Positions 1 to 6,947 of a stretch of 16,854 bases of DNA are shown here, one piece after another (within the stretch, counting starts at the first letter, position 1; the number at the start of each line of letters is the position of its first letter). The translations under genes were made by a program, and so were the position numbers. The notes beneath the pieces were generated by a model, which searched no databases, was not told where the DNA came from, and worked only from the letters and a program-made list of their open reading frames with translations. The DNA comes from Desulfarculales bacterium UBA702 (GTDB taxonomy: Bacteria > Desulfobacterota > Syntrophobacteria > Syntrophobacterales > Syntrophobacteraceae), in assembly GCA_002298165.1 (NCBI GenBank), contig DBMI01000087.1, forward strand, positions 1-16,854, in the 5' to 3' direction.

Positions 1-80
1 CTCCCCACGCCTGGAGTTTCATTTCTTGAATTCAACCAGGTATAAAAACTCTTCGCGAGAACCTCTCACGAAACGCCCAT

Positions 81-545
81 TCATCCAAAGCCTTTTGGCG
101 ATTTTGCAAGGCATCCCCAATAATCCACAAGTAAGCGGAGGATATTAATCATACTGGAGAAATCGGCGGGTTTTTGAATCACCGTATTTGCTCCCGAACT
201 ATAGCTCTCCTCAACCACGGCGGTCCTTTGCGTTGCCGTGAAGACTATGACTGGAATATCCCTGTAACCACTGTTCGACTTTAACTGCTTCAGCACCTCA
301 TTTCCATCCGCATGCGGTATTTTCACGTCAAGGGAAATCAAATCAGGACGCAAGACGGCTGATTTTCTTCCTTTAGAAACCGCCAAATATTCCAGAAGCT
401 CAAGGCCGTCGCTAAAGAAAAGCAAATTCACCTCGAACCTGCGTTGTCCTGAGGTTGCCTCGATTGCTTCCTTAATCAGCAGCCGTTCATCTTCGTCATC
501 ATCAACAACAAGCCAGATAAAGGGTTTCCTTATTCTGTTCTTCAT
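81..545 (-). CDS. Single-domain response regulator, Rcp1-like receiver
   Basis: This 154-residue protein is a lone receiver (REC) domain that would accept a phosphoryl group from a histidine kinase and act by protein contact, since there is no output domain. Visible receiver residues are the acidic cluster D15-D17, the phosphoacceptor D73 in SLDVKIP, T103 in VFTAT and K125 in QKPADF. The GAN-x4-KPADF ending and the loop between beta-2 and alpha-2 resemble the Rcp1-type receivers that partner phytochrome-like or hybrid kinases. An ATG at 593 would add 16 residues, but I chose the ATG at 545 because GGAG stands 10 bases before it and the extension does not look like receiver sequence. It has its own promoter candidate at 609-637, 455 bp behind cheX. 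No kinase is adjacent, so the partner is unknown. The family call is firm; the Rcp1-like assignment is by motif only. Confidence 0.9.
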   Translation of the reverse strand: MKNRIRKPFIWLVVDDDEDERLLIKEAIEATSGQRRFEVNLLFFSDGLELLEYLAVSKGRKSAVLRPDLISLDVKIPHADGNEVLKQLKSNSGYRDIPVIVFTATQRTAVVEESYSSGANTVIQKPADFSSMINILRLLVDYWGCLAKSPKGFG

Positions 546-608
546 CTGTCGGTTACTCCTTTCTACACCAGTATGTGCAGGGGAGACTGACACCCTTGTG
601 CAGCCGGA

Positions 609-637
609 ATTTAATTAGTGCTTCCATAGGCCGTCAA
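609..637 (-). promoter_or_regulatory. Candidate sigma-70 promoter for the response regulator
   Basis: On the minus strand TTGACG (632-637) is followed after 17 bases by TTAAAT (609-614). This matches the -35 consensus at 5 of 6 positions and the -10 consensus at 4 of 6. Transcription would start near 602, giving a leader of about 57 bases before the ATG at 545. It suggests the regulator is transcribed apart from cheY-cheX. Confidence 0.42.
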
Positions 638-1000
638 TTCAGTGGATTACTGCTTAAGAACATGGCAAGCAGTACCTGATACGAGTGATTAATGGGGGTC
701 GGAGTGAATATTATGGGGTGTTAATTGCATTTTGTTCATGATTGGGGCTTTAGTGGATATCGTTTAACGACTGAAGGAACGGCTCCACAAAATACCTGTC
801 GGCGAAAGTTTTTGGGGGCGTAGCCAAGACAAGGTTCTTGGGTGTTTTTCCTTATGGAGTTCCATGTGATGAACTTCAAAGGTGGGGATTTTACTTTATC
901 TGCTGCTTCAAAGGTCGATGTGGTCCGAATAACTATAAGTGAATCCCTGAACGACACTCTCAGGATTACCTGTACCTCCTGTTGGCTATCTCCGTTAACT
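638..1000. other. Gene-poor stretch between response regulator and cheX
   Basis: I see no convincing gene here. Open frames exist on both strands (plus 842-1087, minus 736-1080), but both run into the 3' end of cheX on the opposite strand or in another frame and match no family I know. An AGGAGG on the minus strand (975-980) has no ordinary start codon at a workable distance. No strong terminator hairpin was seen behind cheX. Confidence 0.5.
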
Positions 1001-1462
1001 TTACCTGCCAAATGCAACTTCGACCATAAAAGTACCCTGAGATGTTTCGAACGGCACCGCGAGGCGGGGACCGTCCGCAACGTGTGATATCGTATGGCTT
1101 TTTCCTCCGACTATTGTCGGAATTCCCGCCTGCAGAACAAAACCTTCTTCTGCAAGGCGCCTTCGGGCATCTCCGCAGATCATATTGGTGAGTTCCCCCA
1201 CGGCGTCTCTTATCTCATTGTTCATAGTAGTGAAGACTTCGCCCATCAGATTGGAGGCGATTTCCATGATGCATGGCTCATCAAAGATCAGCGCCATCGA
1301 CCCCTTCGCCTCGCCGGTGATTCCAATTATTGCGGAAACATCCCCCACAGCGATATCGTCTTTTTTGAGAAACGGTTTTCCTGGTTTGGCATCAATTTCA
1401 GCCATGGTTTTAAGTACGTGTATCGCAGCGGCTAGAAAGGGATTTATAATTCTTACATCCAT
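1001..1462 (-). CDS. cheX: CheX-family chemotaxis phosphatase
   Basis: This 153-residue cytoplasmic protein belongs to the CheX/CheC/FliY phosphatase group, which removes phosphate from CheY-P and so ends the signal. The helix EIRDAVGELTNMICGDA (83-99) carries the E90-x2-N93 pair that acts as the catalytic motif in this family. There is one such motif, as in CheX, where CheC usually has two. The ATG at 1462 has GGAG eight bases upstream, and only 15 bases separate it from the cheY stop, so the two genes are surely cotranscribed with the likely substrate encoded first. Length fits the family (about 150-160 residues). No receptor, CheA or CheW lies nearby. The pair could serve flagellar chemotaxis, pili or another CheY-read process; the sequence does not decide. 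Confidence 0.9.
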   Translation of the reverse strand: MDVRIINPFLAAAIHVLKTMAEIDAKPGKPFLKKDDIAVGDVSAIIGITGEAKGSMALIFDEPCIMEIASNLMGEVFTTMNNEIRDAVGELTNMICGDARRRLAEEGFVLQAGIPTIVGGKSHTISHVADGPRLAVPFETSQGTFMVEVAFGR

Positions 1463-1477
1463 CTTCTAATCTCCAGA

Positions 1478-1858
1478 TCAGTTTGGAATAATTTTAGCGA
1501 TTTTTTCTTCAAGCGTGGCGGGGGTGAAGGGCTTTACAACGTAGTTGCTTACCCTGGCCTGTACCGCCTCGACGATGTTCTCTTTCTGGGCCTCGGCGGT
1601 AACCATCAGGAAGGGCAGATGTTTAAGTTGATCATCAGCTCGAACTTGTTTCAAGAGTTCCAACCCTGTCATCTCCGGCATGTTCCAGTCCGAGACCACC
1701 AGGTCAACTTTGTTGGACTTTAACATTTTGAGGGCCTCGAGGCCGTTTTCAGCCTCGATTATCTCTTGAAACTGCAGATCTCTCAGAATTTTTCGCACGA
1801 TGCGCCGCATTGTGGCAAAATCATCCACAACCAGCACGGTTAAATTTTTGTAGGCCAC
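1478..1858 (-). CDS. cheY: CheY chemotaxis response regulator
   Basis: This 126-residue single receiver protein is close to textbook CheY, even in numbering: acidic pair D12/D13, phosphoacceptor D57 in SDWNMP, T87 in MVTAEA, Y106 in the NYVVKPF segment and K109. Phospho-CheY binds a target such as the flagellar switch protein FliM, and the conserved Y106 fits that switch mechanism. The start is GTG (1856-1858), chosen because AAGGA lies nine bases before it and MAYKNLTVLVVDD is the usual CheY N-terminus. cheX follows after 15 bases. The leader holds a perfect TTGACA (minus strand, 1937-1942) with no good -10 at the right distance, plus a palindrome and a direct repeat described separately. 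No other chemotaxis gene is in view, so this may be an orphan pair. Confidence 0.93.
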   Translation of the reverse strand: MAYKNLTVLVVDDFATMRRIVRKILRDLQFQEIIEAENGLEALKMLKSNKVDLVVSDWNMPEMTGLELLKQVRADDQLKHLPFLMVTAEAQKENIVEAVQARVSNYVVKPFTPATLEEKIAKIIPN

Positions 1859-1880
1859 CGGATTCGATCCTTAAAATAGA

Positions 1881-1925
1881 TTTGCTGAGCAAAAAGGCTC
1901 TCAGAGCTAAATAGGCTCTAAGCGC
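1881..1925. promoter_or_regulatory. Palindrome and direct repeats in the cheY leader
   Basis: The palindrome TTTGCTGAGCAAA (1881-1893) sits just ahead of the cheY ribosome binding site. Next to it are two 13-base direct repeats, AGGCTCTCAGAGC (1895-1907) and AGGCTCTAAGCGC (1913-1925), matching at 11 of 13 positions and set 18 bp apart. Paired half-sites close to a start codon suggest an operator or RNA structure. This is inference; no binding protein is identified. Confidence 0.3.
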
Positions 1926-2016
1926 CACCAGGTTCGTGTCAATGAGGATGAGGCAGTGCGCCCAAGTGCTCCATTACAGGATTTATCTCCTTTTGAACTT
2001 GCTTTAATTACCGGAA

Positions 2017-2044
2017 GGCCCTGCTGGAGGGCCGGCCGATTTTT
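2017..2044 (+). terminator. Weak terminator-like hairpin between cheY and the PEBP gene
   Basis: GGCCCT (2017-2022) pairs with AGGGCC (2028-2033) around a 5-base loop. A run of five T follows at 2040-2044, six bases past the stem, which is farther than in a good intrinsic terminator. No plus-strand gene ends upstream, so its purpose is unclear. It may simply be a chance GC-rich palindrome in the divergent gap. Confidence 0.22.
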
Positions 2045-2241
2045 CGGGGCTTTGATTTAGTCTCAACTTCAATTCACCTGCTATTAAATCGAGAAGAGAG
2101 GGATTTTACTTGAGAAGATTTCGCCGAAAAGAGCGAGTGATTATACACTCTATGAAATCCGCACGGCCCTGCACCTTCTACTTTAAATTGCTTTTTCAGG
2201 TCCTTACATTTGCCGAAATTCAAAAACAGGAGGTCAAAAAA

Positions 2242-2784
2242 ATGCCGAGGTTTTCAATTTCATTTCTTTTCCTCACGCTTGTTGCTTGTCTGTTCCTGCC
2301 CGTTTCGGCCGGCGCTTTCGAGCTGATGTCTCCGGCCTTCAACGATGGGGGTAAGATTCCAGCCAGATTCGCGCGTCCCGGCGCGGGAGGGCAAAATGTA
2401 TCCCCACCCCTGAAATGGTCCGGTGCTCCCGAAGGGACCAAATCCTATGCACTGGCGGTGATCGATATACATCCGGTTGCAAACAATTGGACTCATTGGC
2501 TGGTAATAAACATCCCCTCAACAGTGGATTTTATCCCGGACGGCGCCTCAAATGGAAAAATGCCCGCGGGGGCGGTCCAGTTGAAAAACTCCTTTAGAAC
2601 ACCTGGGTGGGGAGGTCCTCAGCCGCCCAGGGGTACCGGCCCGCATACCTACGTTTTCACCTTATACGCGCTCGACTCCGACAAACTCGACCTTCTGCCG
2701 GATGCCAAGCAGGCGGACTTTGAAAAAGCAATCAAGGGAAAGGTGCTTGGAGTGGCTTCGATTAAGGGGACCTACGAACAATAG
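2242..2784 (+). CDS. Exported PEBP/YbhB-like protein
   Basis: A 180-residue protein of the phosphatidylethanolamine-binding (PEBP, YbhB/YbcL) family. Bacterial members have no settled biochemical role; the fold has a small anion-binding pocket. Visible marks are SPPLKWSGAP near residue 52, THW followed by LVINIP, the G-rich NSFRTPGWGGPQPPRGTGPHTY block, and FTLYALD. The usual DPDAP pocket motif is changed to DIHPVANN. Residues 1-25 form a clear signal peptide (basic start, FLFLTLVACLFLPV core, cut after AGA), so the protein is periplasmic. The frame is open from 2110, but I chose ATG 2242 because AGGAGG stands just before it and the signal peptide starts there. It is a single-gene unit convergent with cysH. 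No good promoter was recognised upstream. Confidence 0.9.
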   Translation: MPRFSISFLFLTLVACLFLPVSAGAFELMSPAFNDGGKIPARFARPGAGGQNVSPPLKWSGAPEGTKSYALAVIDIHPVANNWTHWLVINIPSTVDFIPDGASNGKMPAGAVQLKNSFRTPGWGGPQPPRGTGPHTYVFTLYALDSDKLDLLPDAKQADFEKAIKGKVLGVASIKGTYEQ

Positions 2785-2789
2785 TGTTG

Positions 2790-2907
2790 ATACTAATTCG
2801 CGTCCAAGATCGTACCAGGAACCGCTACAGAAATGTAGCATAGCCCCTTGTGGGCGTTGGAGAGGACGGACACAAGGCCCTACATCAACTTGAACGCGAA
2901 TTGGTAT
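2790..2907. repeat. 118-bp inverted-repeat element (MITE-like)
   Basis: The ends are 19-base inverted repeats, ATACTAATTCGCGTCCAAG at 2790-2808 and the complement of ATACCAATTCGCGTTCAAG at 2889-2907, matching at 17 of 19 positions. Inside is a nested palindrome: TGTAG (2834-2838) with CTACA (2880-2884), and CCTTGTG (2846-2852) with CACAAGG (2871-2877). It has no coding capacity and starts 5 bp after the PEBP stop codon. It looks like a small non-autonomous mobile element or a structured 3' end. Confidence 0.6.
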
Positions 2908-2984
2908 GAAGTCTTGCAGGTTGGGTTTCGCTCTGCCAGTCTTTCAACCCGAAAATAAAAATGGTAGCCCAAAATGAAAAACGC

Positions 2985-3022
2985 GTAACCCGGATTTTAT
3001 ATCGGGCGCGAAGCGCAATAGG
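2985..3022 (+). repeat. Hairpin-tail repeat, copy 1 (diverged)
   Basis: This stretch, beginning GTAACCCGG, carries a CCCG/CGGG hairpin followed by a GCGAAGCGCAATAGG tail. It aligns, with a one-base indel, to the complements of 3241-3279 and 16784-16822, whose tail reads GCGGAGCACAAGAG. It is the most diverged of the three copies and points the opposite way. Confidence 0.5.
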
Positions 3023-3025
3023 GAT

Positions 3026-3053
3026 GGTGGGCACGACAAAACCTGTGCCCACC
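3026..3053. repeat. Hairpin with 9-bp perfect stem
   Basis: GGTGGGCAC (3026-3034) and GTGCCCACC (3045-3053) form a perfect 9-bp stem around a 10-base loop, followed by CTACA. It has no T tract. It lies between convergent genes and could halt or protect transcripts from either side. The form resembles the dispersed palindromic intergenic repeats found in many bacterial genomes. Confidence 0.6.
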
Positions 3054-3133
3054 CTACATTTTCTCCCGTTTCACAGGTATTTCCAACATCGTGGAAGGAA
3101 AAAATGCCTGGAAATAGAACGAAATTCCATTTG

Positions 3134-3158
3134 GGCAACAGCCCCGGGGGACTGTGCC
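3134..3158. repeat. GC-rich imperfect hairpin
   Basis: GGCA-A-CAG (3134-3141) pairs with CTG-TGCC (3152-3158) with one bulged A, and CCCC pairs with GGGG inside. It lies in the repeat-filled gap between the PEBP gene and cysH. No coding or regulatory role is visible. Confidence 0.45.
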
Positions 3159-3240
3159 AAAACTTAGCAGCTACCACTTCGCCGCTATACTTTCCCCACT
3201 TGCACTTGACGCCGTCCTGGTTCAGACGCCTTGGCGAAGC

Positions 3241-3279
3241 CTCTTGTGCTCCGCACCCGGATATAAATCCGGGCAACCC
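3241..3279 (-). repeat. Hairpin-tail repeat, copy 2
   Basis: This 39-base copy matches 16784-16822 at 35 of 39 positions. On the minus strand it reads as a CCCGGAT/ATCCGGG hairpin (7-bp stem, 4-base loop) followed by GTGCGGAGCACAAGAG. It begins 37 bp past the cysH stop codon. Two near-identical copies 13.5 kb apart in gene-free DNA mark a dispersed intergenic repeat. Confidence 0.7.
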
Positions 3280-3315
3280 TCTCTACGCCGGCATCTTATT
3301 TAGGGTAAAGGGATG

Positions 3316-4056
3316 CTATATTCCTGATCCGGCGGCGTGGAGGCCGCATTCTTTCTGTTCGGGTGTTTCCCACCACCAGCGCCCCGCCCTGACATCCTCC
3401 CCGCATTCGATTGCCCTTGTGCAGGGGGCGCAGCCGATACTGGGGAATCCCCGGTCATGAAGGCTATTGTACGGGACGTTGTTCTGCCTGATGTATCTCC
3501 AGACCTGCTCTTCGCTCCAGTCAGCAAGCGGATTGAGTTTGACAAGCCCGTTGCCCTCATCCCATTCGACCTTTTCCACCGAACCTCTCGTGACGGCCTG
3601 CTCCCTGCGAAGCCCTGTAATCCATACATCCAGGGTGGATAATACCTTTTGGAGGGGTTTCACTTTCCGGAAATTGCAGCATTTTTTTCGGTTCTCTATG
3701 CTCTCATAAAAGAGTTGGGGTCCGAACCGGCTTTCCATCTCCTCGATGTCGGCCGATTCGGGGAACTTGACCTCATAATGAATCCCATACTGCCGCATGC
3801 TTTTCTGAATGAGATCATAAGTCTCGGAATGAAATCTGCCGGTATCCAGGATAAAGATCCGTGCCTGGGGATAGATCTGCAACACCATGTGCGTAAGGAC
3901 CTGGTCCTCGGCGCCAAGGCTTGATGCCAGGGCGATCCGGTCCTTGTTCCCGTTTGACGAATTAATGCCGTAATCGGATAAGAAGCTCCGCAGGACCTCC
4001 TCGGCGGGCTTGTCCCGGAAATGGTCTGCCGCTTTGCGAACTTCTTGACTGTCCAT
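3316..4056 (-). CDS. cysH: Assimilatory APS reductase
   Basis: This 246-residue cytoplasmic enzyme reduces adenylylsulfate to sulfite and AMP with thiol reductant. The nucleotide-binding segment ASSLGAEDQVL sits near residue 44. The cysteine pairs C126-C127 (KKCC) and C209/C212 (CAPC) are the [4Fe-4S] ligands that separate APS reductases from the cluster-free PAPS reductases. The catalytic cysteine is C237 in the C-terminal ECGLH motif. An ATG at 4080 would add eight residues, but I chose 4056 because GGAAGGGG lies about seven bases before it. It is the last gene of the sbp-cysTWA-cysH operon, 26 bp past cysA. All key residues are present. The substrate preference for APS is inferred from the cluster motif. 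Confidence 0.93.
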   Translation of the reverse strand: MDSQEVRKAADHFRDKPAEEVLRSFLSDYGINSSNGNKDRIALASSLGAEDQVLTHMVLQIYPQARIFILDTGRFHSETYDLIQKSMRQYGIHYEVKFPESADIEEMESRFGPQLFYESIENRKKCCNFRKVKPLQKVLSTLDVWITGLRREQAVTRGSVEKVEWDEGNGLVKLNPLADWSEEQVWRYIRQNNVPYNSLHDRGFPSIGCAPCTRAIECGEDVRAGRWWWETPEQKECGLHAAGSGI

Positions 4057-4082
4057 ATGATTTCCCCTTCCTGATTGCATTT

Positions 4083-5153
4083 CTAAATCTGATAATCCTC
4101 AACAAAGACCCTCACATTGCTGGGCCTGACATAAACGCGTTCACCCTTCTTTAGCGCGAGTTTTCGAAAGGCCTCGCGGGTAAGCTCGGCCTGGACGGTT
4201 TCATCCTTTCCGTTAACCCCGAAGGTCACCCGGACAATCGGGCCTATGGAGTGGATGTTTTTGACCTCAGCCCTGATGCTCGCTCCATCGGTCGGCTGCC
4301 GCTCGACGCTGATGTCGTGCGATCTCACATATCCCACAGCCGGGATATCGTCGGTTGCCGCATGCTCAGGAACCGCAATGTCGATTGCCCCAAGCCGTGC
4401 CTGCCCCATATGCACGCGCCCATGAAACAGGTTCACGCTTCCAAGGAAGCTCAGGATGAACGGATTGGCCGGGTTCTCGTAGACTTCTTCGGGTGTACCC
4501 GACTGCTCCACCCTTCCCTCATTCATCACCACGATACGGTCGGCCACCTCGAGCGCCTCCTCCTGGTCATGGGTGACGAATACGCTCGTTATCTGGAGCT
4601 CGTCATGGAGCTGGCGAAGCCATTGACGCAGTTCCGAGCGTACCTTTGCATCGAGTGCACCGAATGGCTCGTCAAGAAGGAGCACCCTTGGCTCCACGGC
4701 AAGCGCCCGGGCCAGGGCTATCCGCTGGCGCTGTCCGCCCGAGAGCTGAGAGGGATAGCGGTCCGCTACACCTTCGAGTTGGACCAGCTTGAGCAGCTTC
4801 ATCACCTTCGCTTTGATTTCCCTGCCGGATGGACGATCTTTCCGAGGCTTTACTCTCAGACCGAACGCAATGTTTTCGAAAACCGTCATATGCCGGAACA
4901 ACGCATAGTGCTGGAATACGAATCCGACCCCCCGCCGGCGGACGCTAACCCCAGTGGTGTCTTCGCCGTCCACCACGATGGTTCCCCTATCCGGCGTCTC
5001 CAGCCCGGCGATAATGCGCAGCAACGTCGTTTTTCCGGACCCGGAAGGGCCGAGCAAACCCACCAGCTCCCCCGGTGCTATGTCGATGCTGACGTCCCTG
5101 AGTGCCTGGAAGCCGCCGAAATGCTTGGTGATGTTCTCTATCTGGATGCTCAT
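4083..5153 (-). CDS. cysA: Sulfate/thiosulfate ABC transporter ATPase
   Basis: A 356-residue ATPase that powers sulfate import by the CysTW channel on the inner membrane face. The Walker A motif GPSGSGKTT spans 35-43, the Q-loop glutamine is Q81, the signature LSGGQRQR starts at 137, Walker B LLLDEP with the D-loop follows at 158-168, and the switch histidine is in VTHDQEEAL. The C-terminal third is a TOBE-like regulatory domain ending in YVRPSNVRVF, as in CysA. Its ATG overlaps the cysW stop in an ATGA (5150-5153), so translation is likely coupled. Length and domain order fit CysA well. The opposite strand holds a long frame that is a shadow of this gene. Confidence 0.96.
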   Translation of the reverse strand: MSIQIENITKHFGGFQALRDVSIDIAPGELVGLLGPSGSGKTTLLRIIAGLETPDRGTIVVDGEDTTGVSVRRRGVGFVFQHYALFRHMTVFENIAFGLRVKPRKDRPSGREIKAKVMKLLKLVQLEGVADRYPSQLSGGQRQRIALARALAVEPRVLLLDEPFGALDAKVRSELRQWLRQLHDELQITSVFVTHDQEEALEVADRIVVMNEGRVEQSGTPEEVYENPANPFILSFLGSVNLFHGRVHMGQARLGAIDIAVPEHAATDDIPAVGYVRSHDISVERQPTDGASIRAEVKNIHSIGPIVRVTFGVNGKDETVQAELTREAFRKLALKKGERVYVRPSNVRVFVEDYQI

Positions 5154-6022
5154 CTTACCAGTGCCTCTTCAAATTCGATCGATGGCCTTCTAGCCCTTTT
5201 CCATTGCGTCAGGCTCTTCACCGCCAGTGTAGCCAGGGCGAGCATGGCCAGCAGCGAGGCGACCGCAAAGGCCGCCGTAAAGTCGTACTCGTTGTAGAGT
5301 ATCTCCACGTGAAGCGGGAGTGTGTTGGTCAGGCCGCGTATATGGCCCGAAACCACGGAAACCGCGCCAAACTCCCCCATTGCCCGCGCATTGCAGAGAA
5401 TGACCCCGTAGACGAGGCCCTCCCGGATGCCGGGAAGCGTAACGCGGAAGAAGGTCTGTAACCCGCTCGCGCCAAGGACCAGGGCGGCCTCTTCTTCCTC
5501 CCTTCCCTGTGCCTCCATCAGCGGGATCAATTCACGCGCAACGAAGGGAAAGGTTACGAATATGGTTGCCAGGATGATTCCCGGGACGGCAAAGACGATC
5601 TTGAAGGAGTGTTCGTTGAGCCATGGTCCCATCCACCCCTGGAGGCCGAAAATGAGAACGAAGATCAAACCCGAGATAACCGGGGAGACAGAGAAGGGGA
5701 GGTCGATCATTGTGACCAGGAGGTTCTTTCCGCGAAAATCGAATTTTGTGATGGCCCAGGCAGCGGCGAGGCCGAAAACCAGGTTGAGCGGTACGCTGAC
5801 TGCGGCCGTTATGAGGGTAAGGCGGATAGCCGCAAGGGCATCGGGATTCCCGAGCGCCTCGAAATAGGGGCCGAATCCTTTCGCCAATGCCTGGCTGAAC
5901 ACCGCGGCCAGGGGCAGAAAGAGGAAAAGGCCGAGGAACAGGATCGCGAGAATCGCGAGGATCCATTGTACCGGAACCGGCTCTGTCAGATTTTCGCGTC
6001 TTTTGTATTGGCTGTTTGTCAC
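5150..6022 (-). CDS. cysW: Sulfate ABC transporter permease CysW
   Basis: This 290-residue inner-membrane protein forms the sulfate channel with CysT. It has about six hydrophobic segments, starting with WILAILAILFLGLFLFLPLAAVF (about 20-42). The cytoplasmic coupling loop that docks on CysA is the EAA-type motif EEEEAALVLGASGLQTFFRVTLPGI near 175-199. The ARAMGEFGAVSVVSGHI segment is typical of CysW. The start is GTG (6020-6022), with AGGGGA seven bases ahead and 18 bp after the cysT stop. It overlaps cysA by 4 bp. No missing parts were noticed. Confidence 0.94.
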   Translation of the reverse strand: MTNSQYKRRENLTEPVPVQWILAILAILFLGLFLFLPLAAVFSQALAKGFGPYFEALGNPDALAAIRLTLITAAVSVPLNLVFGLAAAWAITKFDFRGKNLLVTMIDLPFSVSPVISGLIFVLIFGLQGWMGPWLNEHSFKIVFAVPGIILATIFVTFPFVARELIPLMEAQGREEEEAALVLGASGLQTFFRVTLPGIREGLVYGVILCNARAMGEFGAVSVVSGHIRGLTNTLPLHVEILYNEYDFTAAFAVASLLAMLALATLAVKSLTQWKRARRPSIEFEEALVR

Positions 6023-6040
6023 CGGATTTTCCCCTGATTA

Positions 6041-6871
6041 CTATTGCGCATATTTCCTGCTCCAGCGCTGGAGCATGTTTATCGCCAGCAGCATGGCAAA
6101 GGAAGCCGTGAGCATGACCAAAGCAATTGCCGTGGCCCCGCTGTAATCAAATTGCTCGAGTTTGGTGACGATCAGCAGTGAGGTGATCTCGGATACCATT
6201 GGCATGTTGCCGGCTATGAAGATGACCGATCCGTACTCACCGACCGCCCTGGCAAATGCCAGGGCAAAGCCCGTCAGGATCGATGGCATCATGACCGGCA
6301 GCAGGACACGATAAAATGTCTGCAGGCGGTTGGCCCCCAGACAGGCGGAAGCCTCCTCGGTTTCCGCTTCGATAGCTTCGATTACGGGCTGGAGGGTCCT
6401 CACTACGAATGGCAATCCTATGGTGGTCATCGCCACAATGATGCCGAGCGGTGTATAGGCTACCTTTATCCCGAGCGGCTCCAAAAGAGACCCCATCCAC
6501 CCGTTTTCAGAGTAGACGGTGGCCAGGGTGATGCCGGTGACCGCTGTGGGCAGTGCAAAAGGGAGGTCAACAAGGGCATCGATGAGCCTTTTGCAGGGGA
6601 ATTCGTACCTGACCAGCACCCAGGCCGTCAGAGTCCCGAAAACGGCGTTGATCATCGCGGCGATGAAGGCCGAACCGAAGGTAACACGGTAGGATGCAAC
6701 AACCTGGGGAGAAGCCACTGCCGCGAGAAATGCCCGCCAGGTGAGGCCGGTTGTCTTGATCACGAGTGCTGAAAGGGGGATGAGCACGATCAGGCTCAGG
6801 TAGAAGACAGTGTATCCCAGTGTTGGACCGAATCCCGGCAACACCCGTTCTTTCTTAATGCCATTAGTCAT
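6041..6871 (-). CDS. cysT: Sulfate ABC transporter permease CysT (CysU)
   Basis: A 276-residue inner-membrane permease, partner of CysW. Near the start it has the CysT-type segment PGFGPTLGYTVFYLSLIVLIPLSAL; about six membrane segments follow. The coupling loop EEASACLGANRLQTFYRVLLPVMMP sits near 170-194, then ARAVGEYGSVIFIAGN. The ATG at 6871 has only a weak ribosome binding site (GTGAG), unlike its neighbours, and 248 bp separate it from the sbp stop. That gap holds a hairpin (6895-6919) and a MITE-like element (6948-7114), so its level may be lower than that of the binding protein. Whether it also has its own promoter is not clear. Confidence 0.94.
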   Translation of the reverse strand: MTNGIKKERVLPGFGPTLGYTVFYLSLIVLIPLSALVIKTTGLTWRAFLAAVASPQVVASYRVTFGSAFIAAMINAVFGTLTAWVLVRYEFPCKRLIDALVDLPFALPTAVTGITLATVYSENGWMGSLLEPLGIKVAYTPLGIIVAMTTIGLPFVVRTLQPVIEAIEAETEEASACLGANRLQTFYRVLLPVMMPSILTGFALAFARAVGEYGSVIFIAGNMPMVSEITSLLIVTKLEQFDYSGATAIALVMLTASFAMLLAINMLQRWSRKYAQ

Positions 6872-6894
6872 GATAGCTCACACAACTTTGTAGG

Positions 6895-6919
6895 TGGTGC
6901 AGGCGCAAACGCCGCACCA
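6895..6919. promoter_or_regulatory. Hairpin just upstream of cysT
   Basis: TGGTGC (6895-6900) pairs with GCACCA (6914-6919) and GGCG with CGCC inside, with one bulged A and a CAAA loop. It ends 24 bp before the cysT start on the minus strand. It could limit ribosome access to cysT or mark the processed 3' end of the sbp message; both are inference. Confidence 0.45.
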
Positions 6920-6947
6920 TGGAATTAAAAGGTCTGACATGGTCCTA

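Noticed and set aside
660..680. Possible sigma-54 site (TGGCAAG...) upstream of the response regulator
   Set aside because: The GC element is missing at the required 10-base distance from GG.
736..1080. Minus-strand frame of 114 codons behind cheX, with an AGGAGG at 975-980
   Set aside because: It overlaps cheX in another frame, the AGGAGG has no usual start codon at the right distance, and the product is low-complexity and unlike known proteins.
869..1087. Plus-strand small frame starting MNFKGGDFTLSAASKVDVV, with GGAG about nine bases upstream
   Set aside because: Its last 29 codons are antisense to cheX, codon third positions are not GC-rich as in the neighbouring genes, and I recognise no family.
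4251..5297. Plus-strand open frame of 348 codons opposite cysA and cysW
   Set aside because: It is the antisense shadow of two well-supported genes, has no family match and no ribosome binding site of note.
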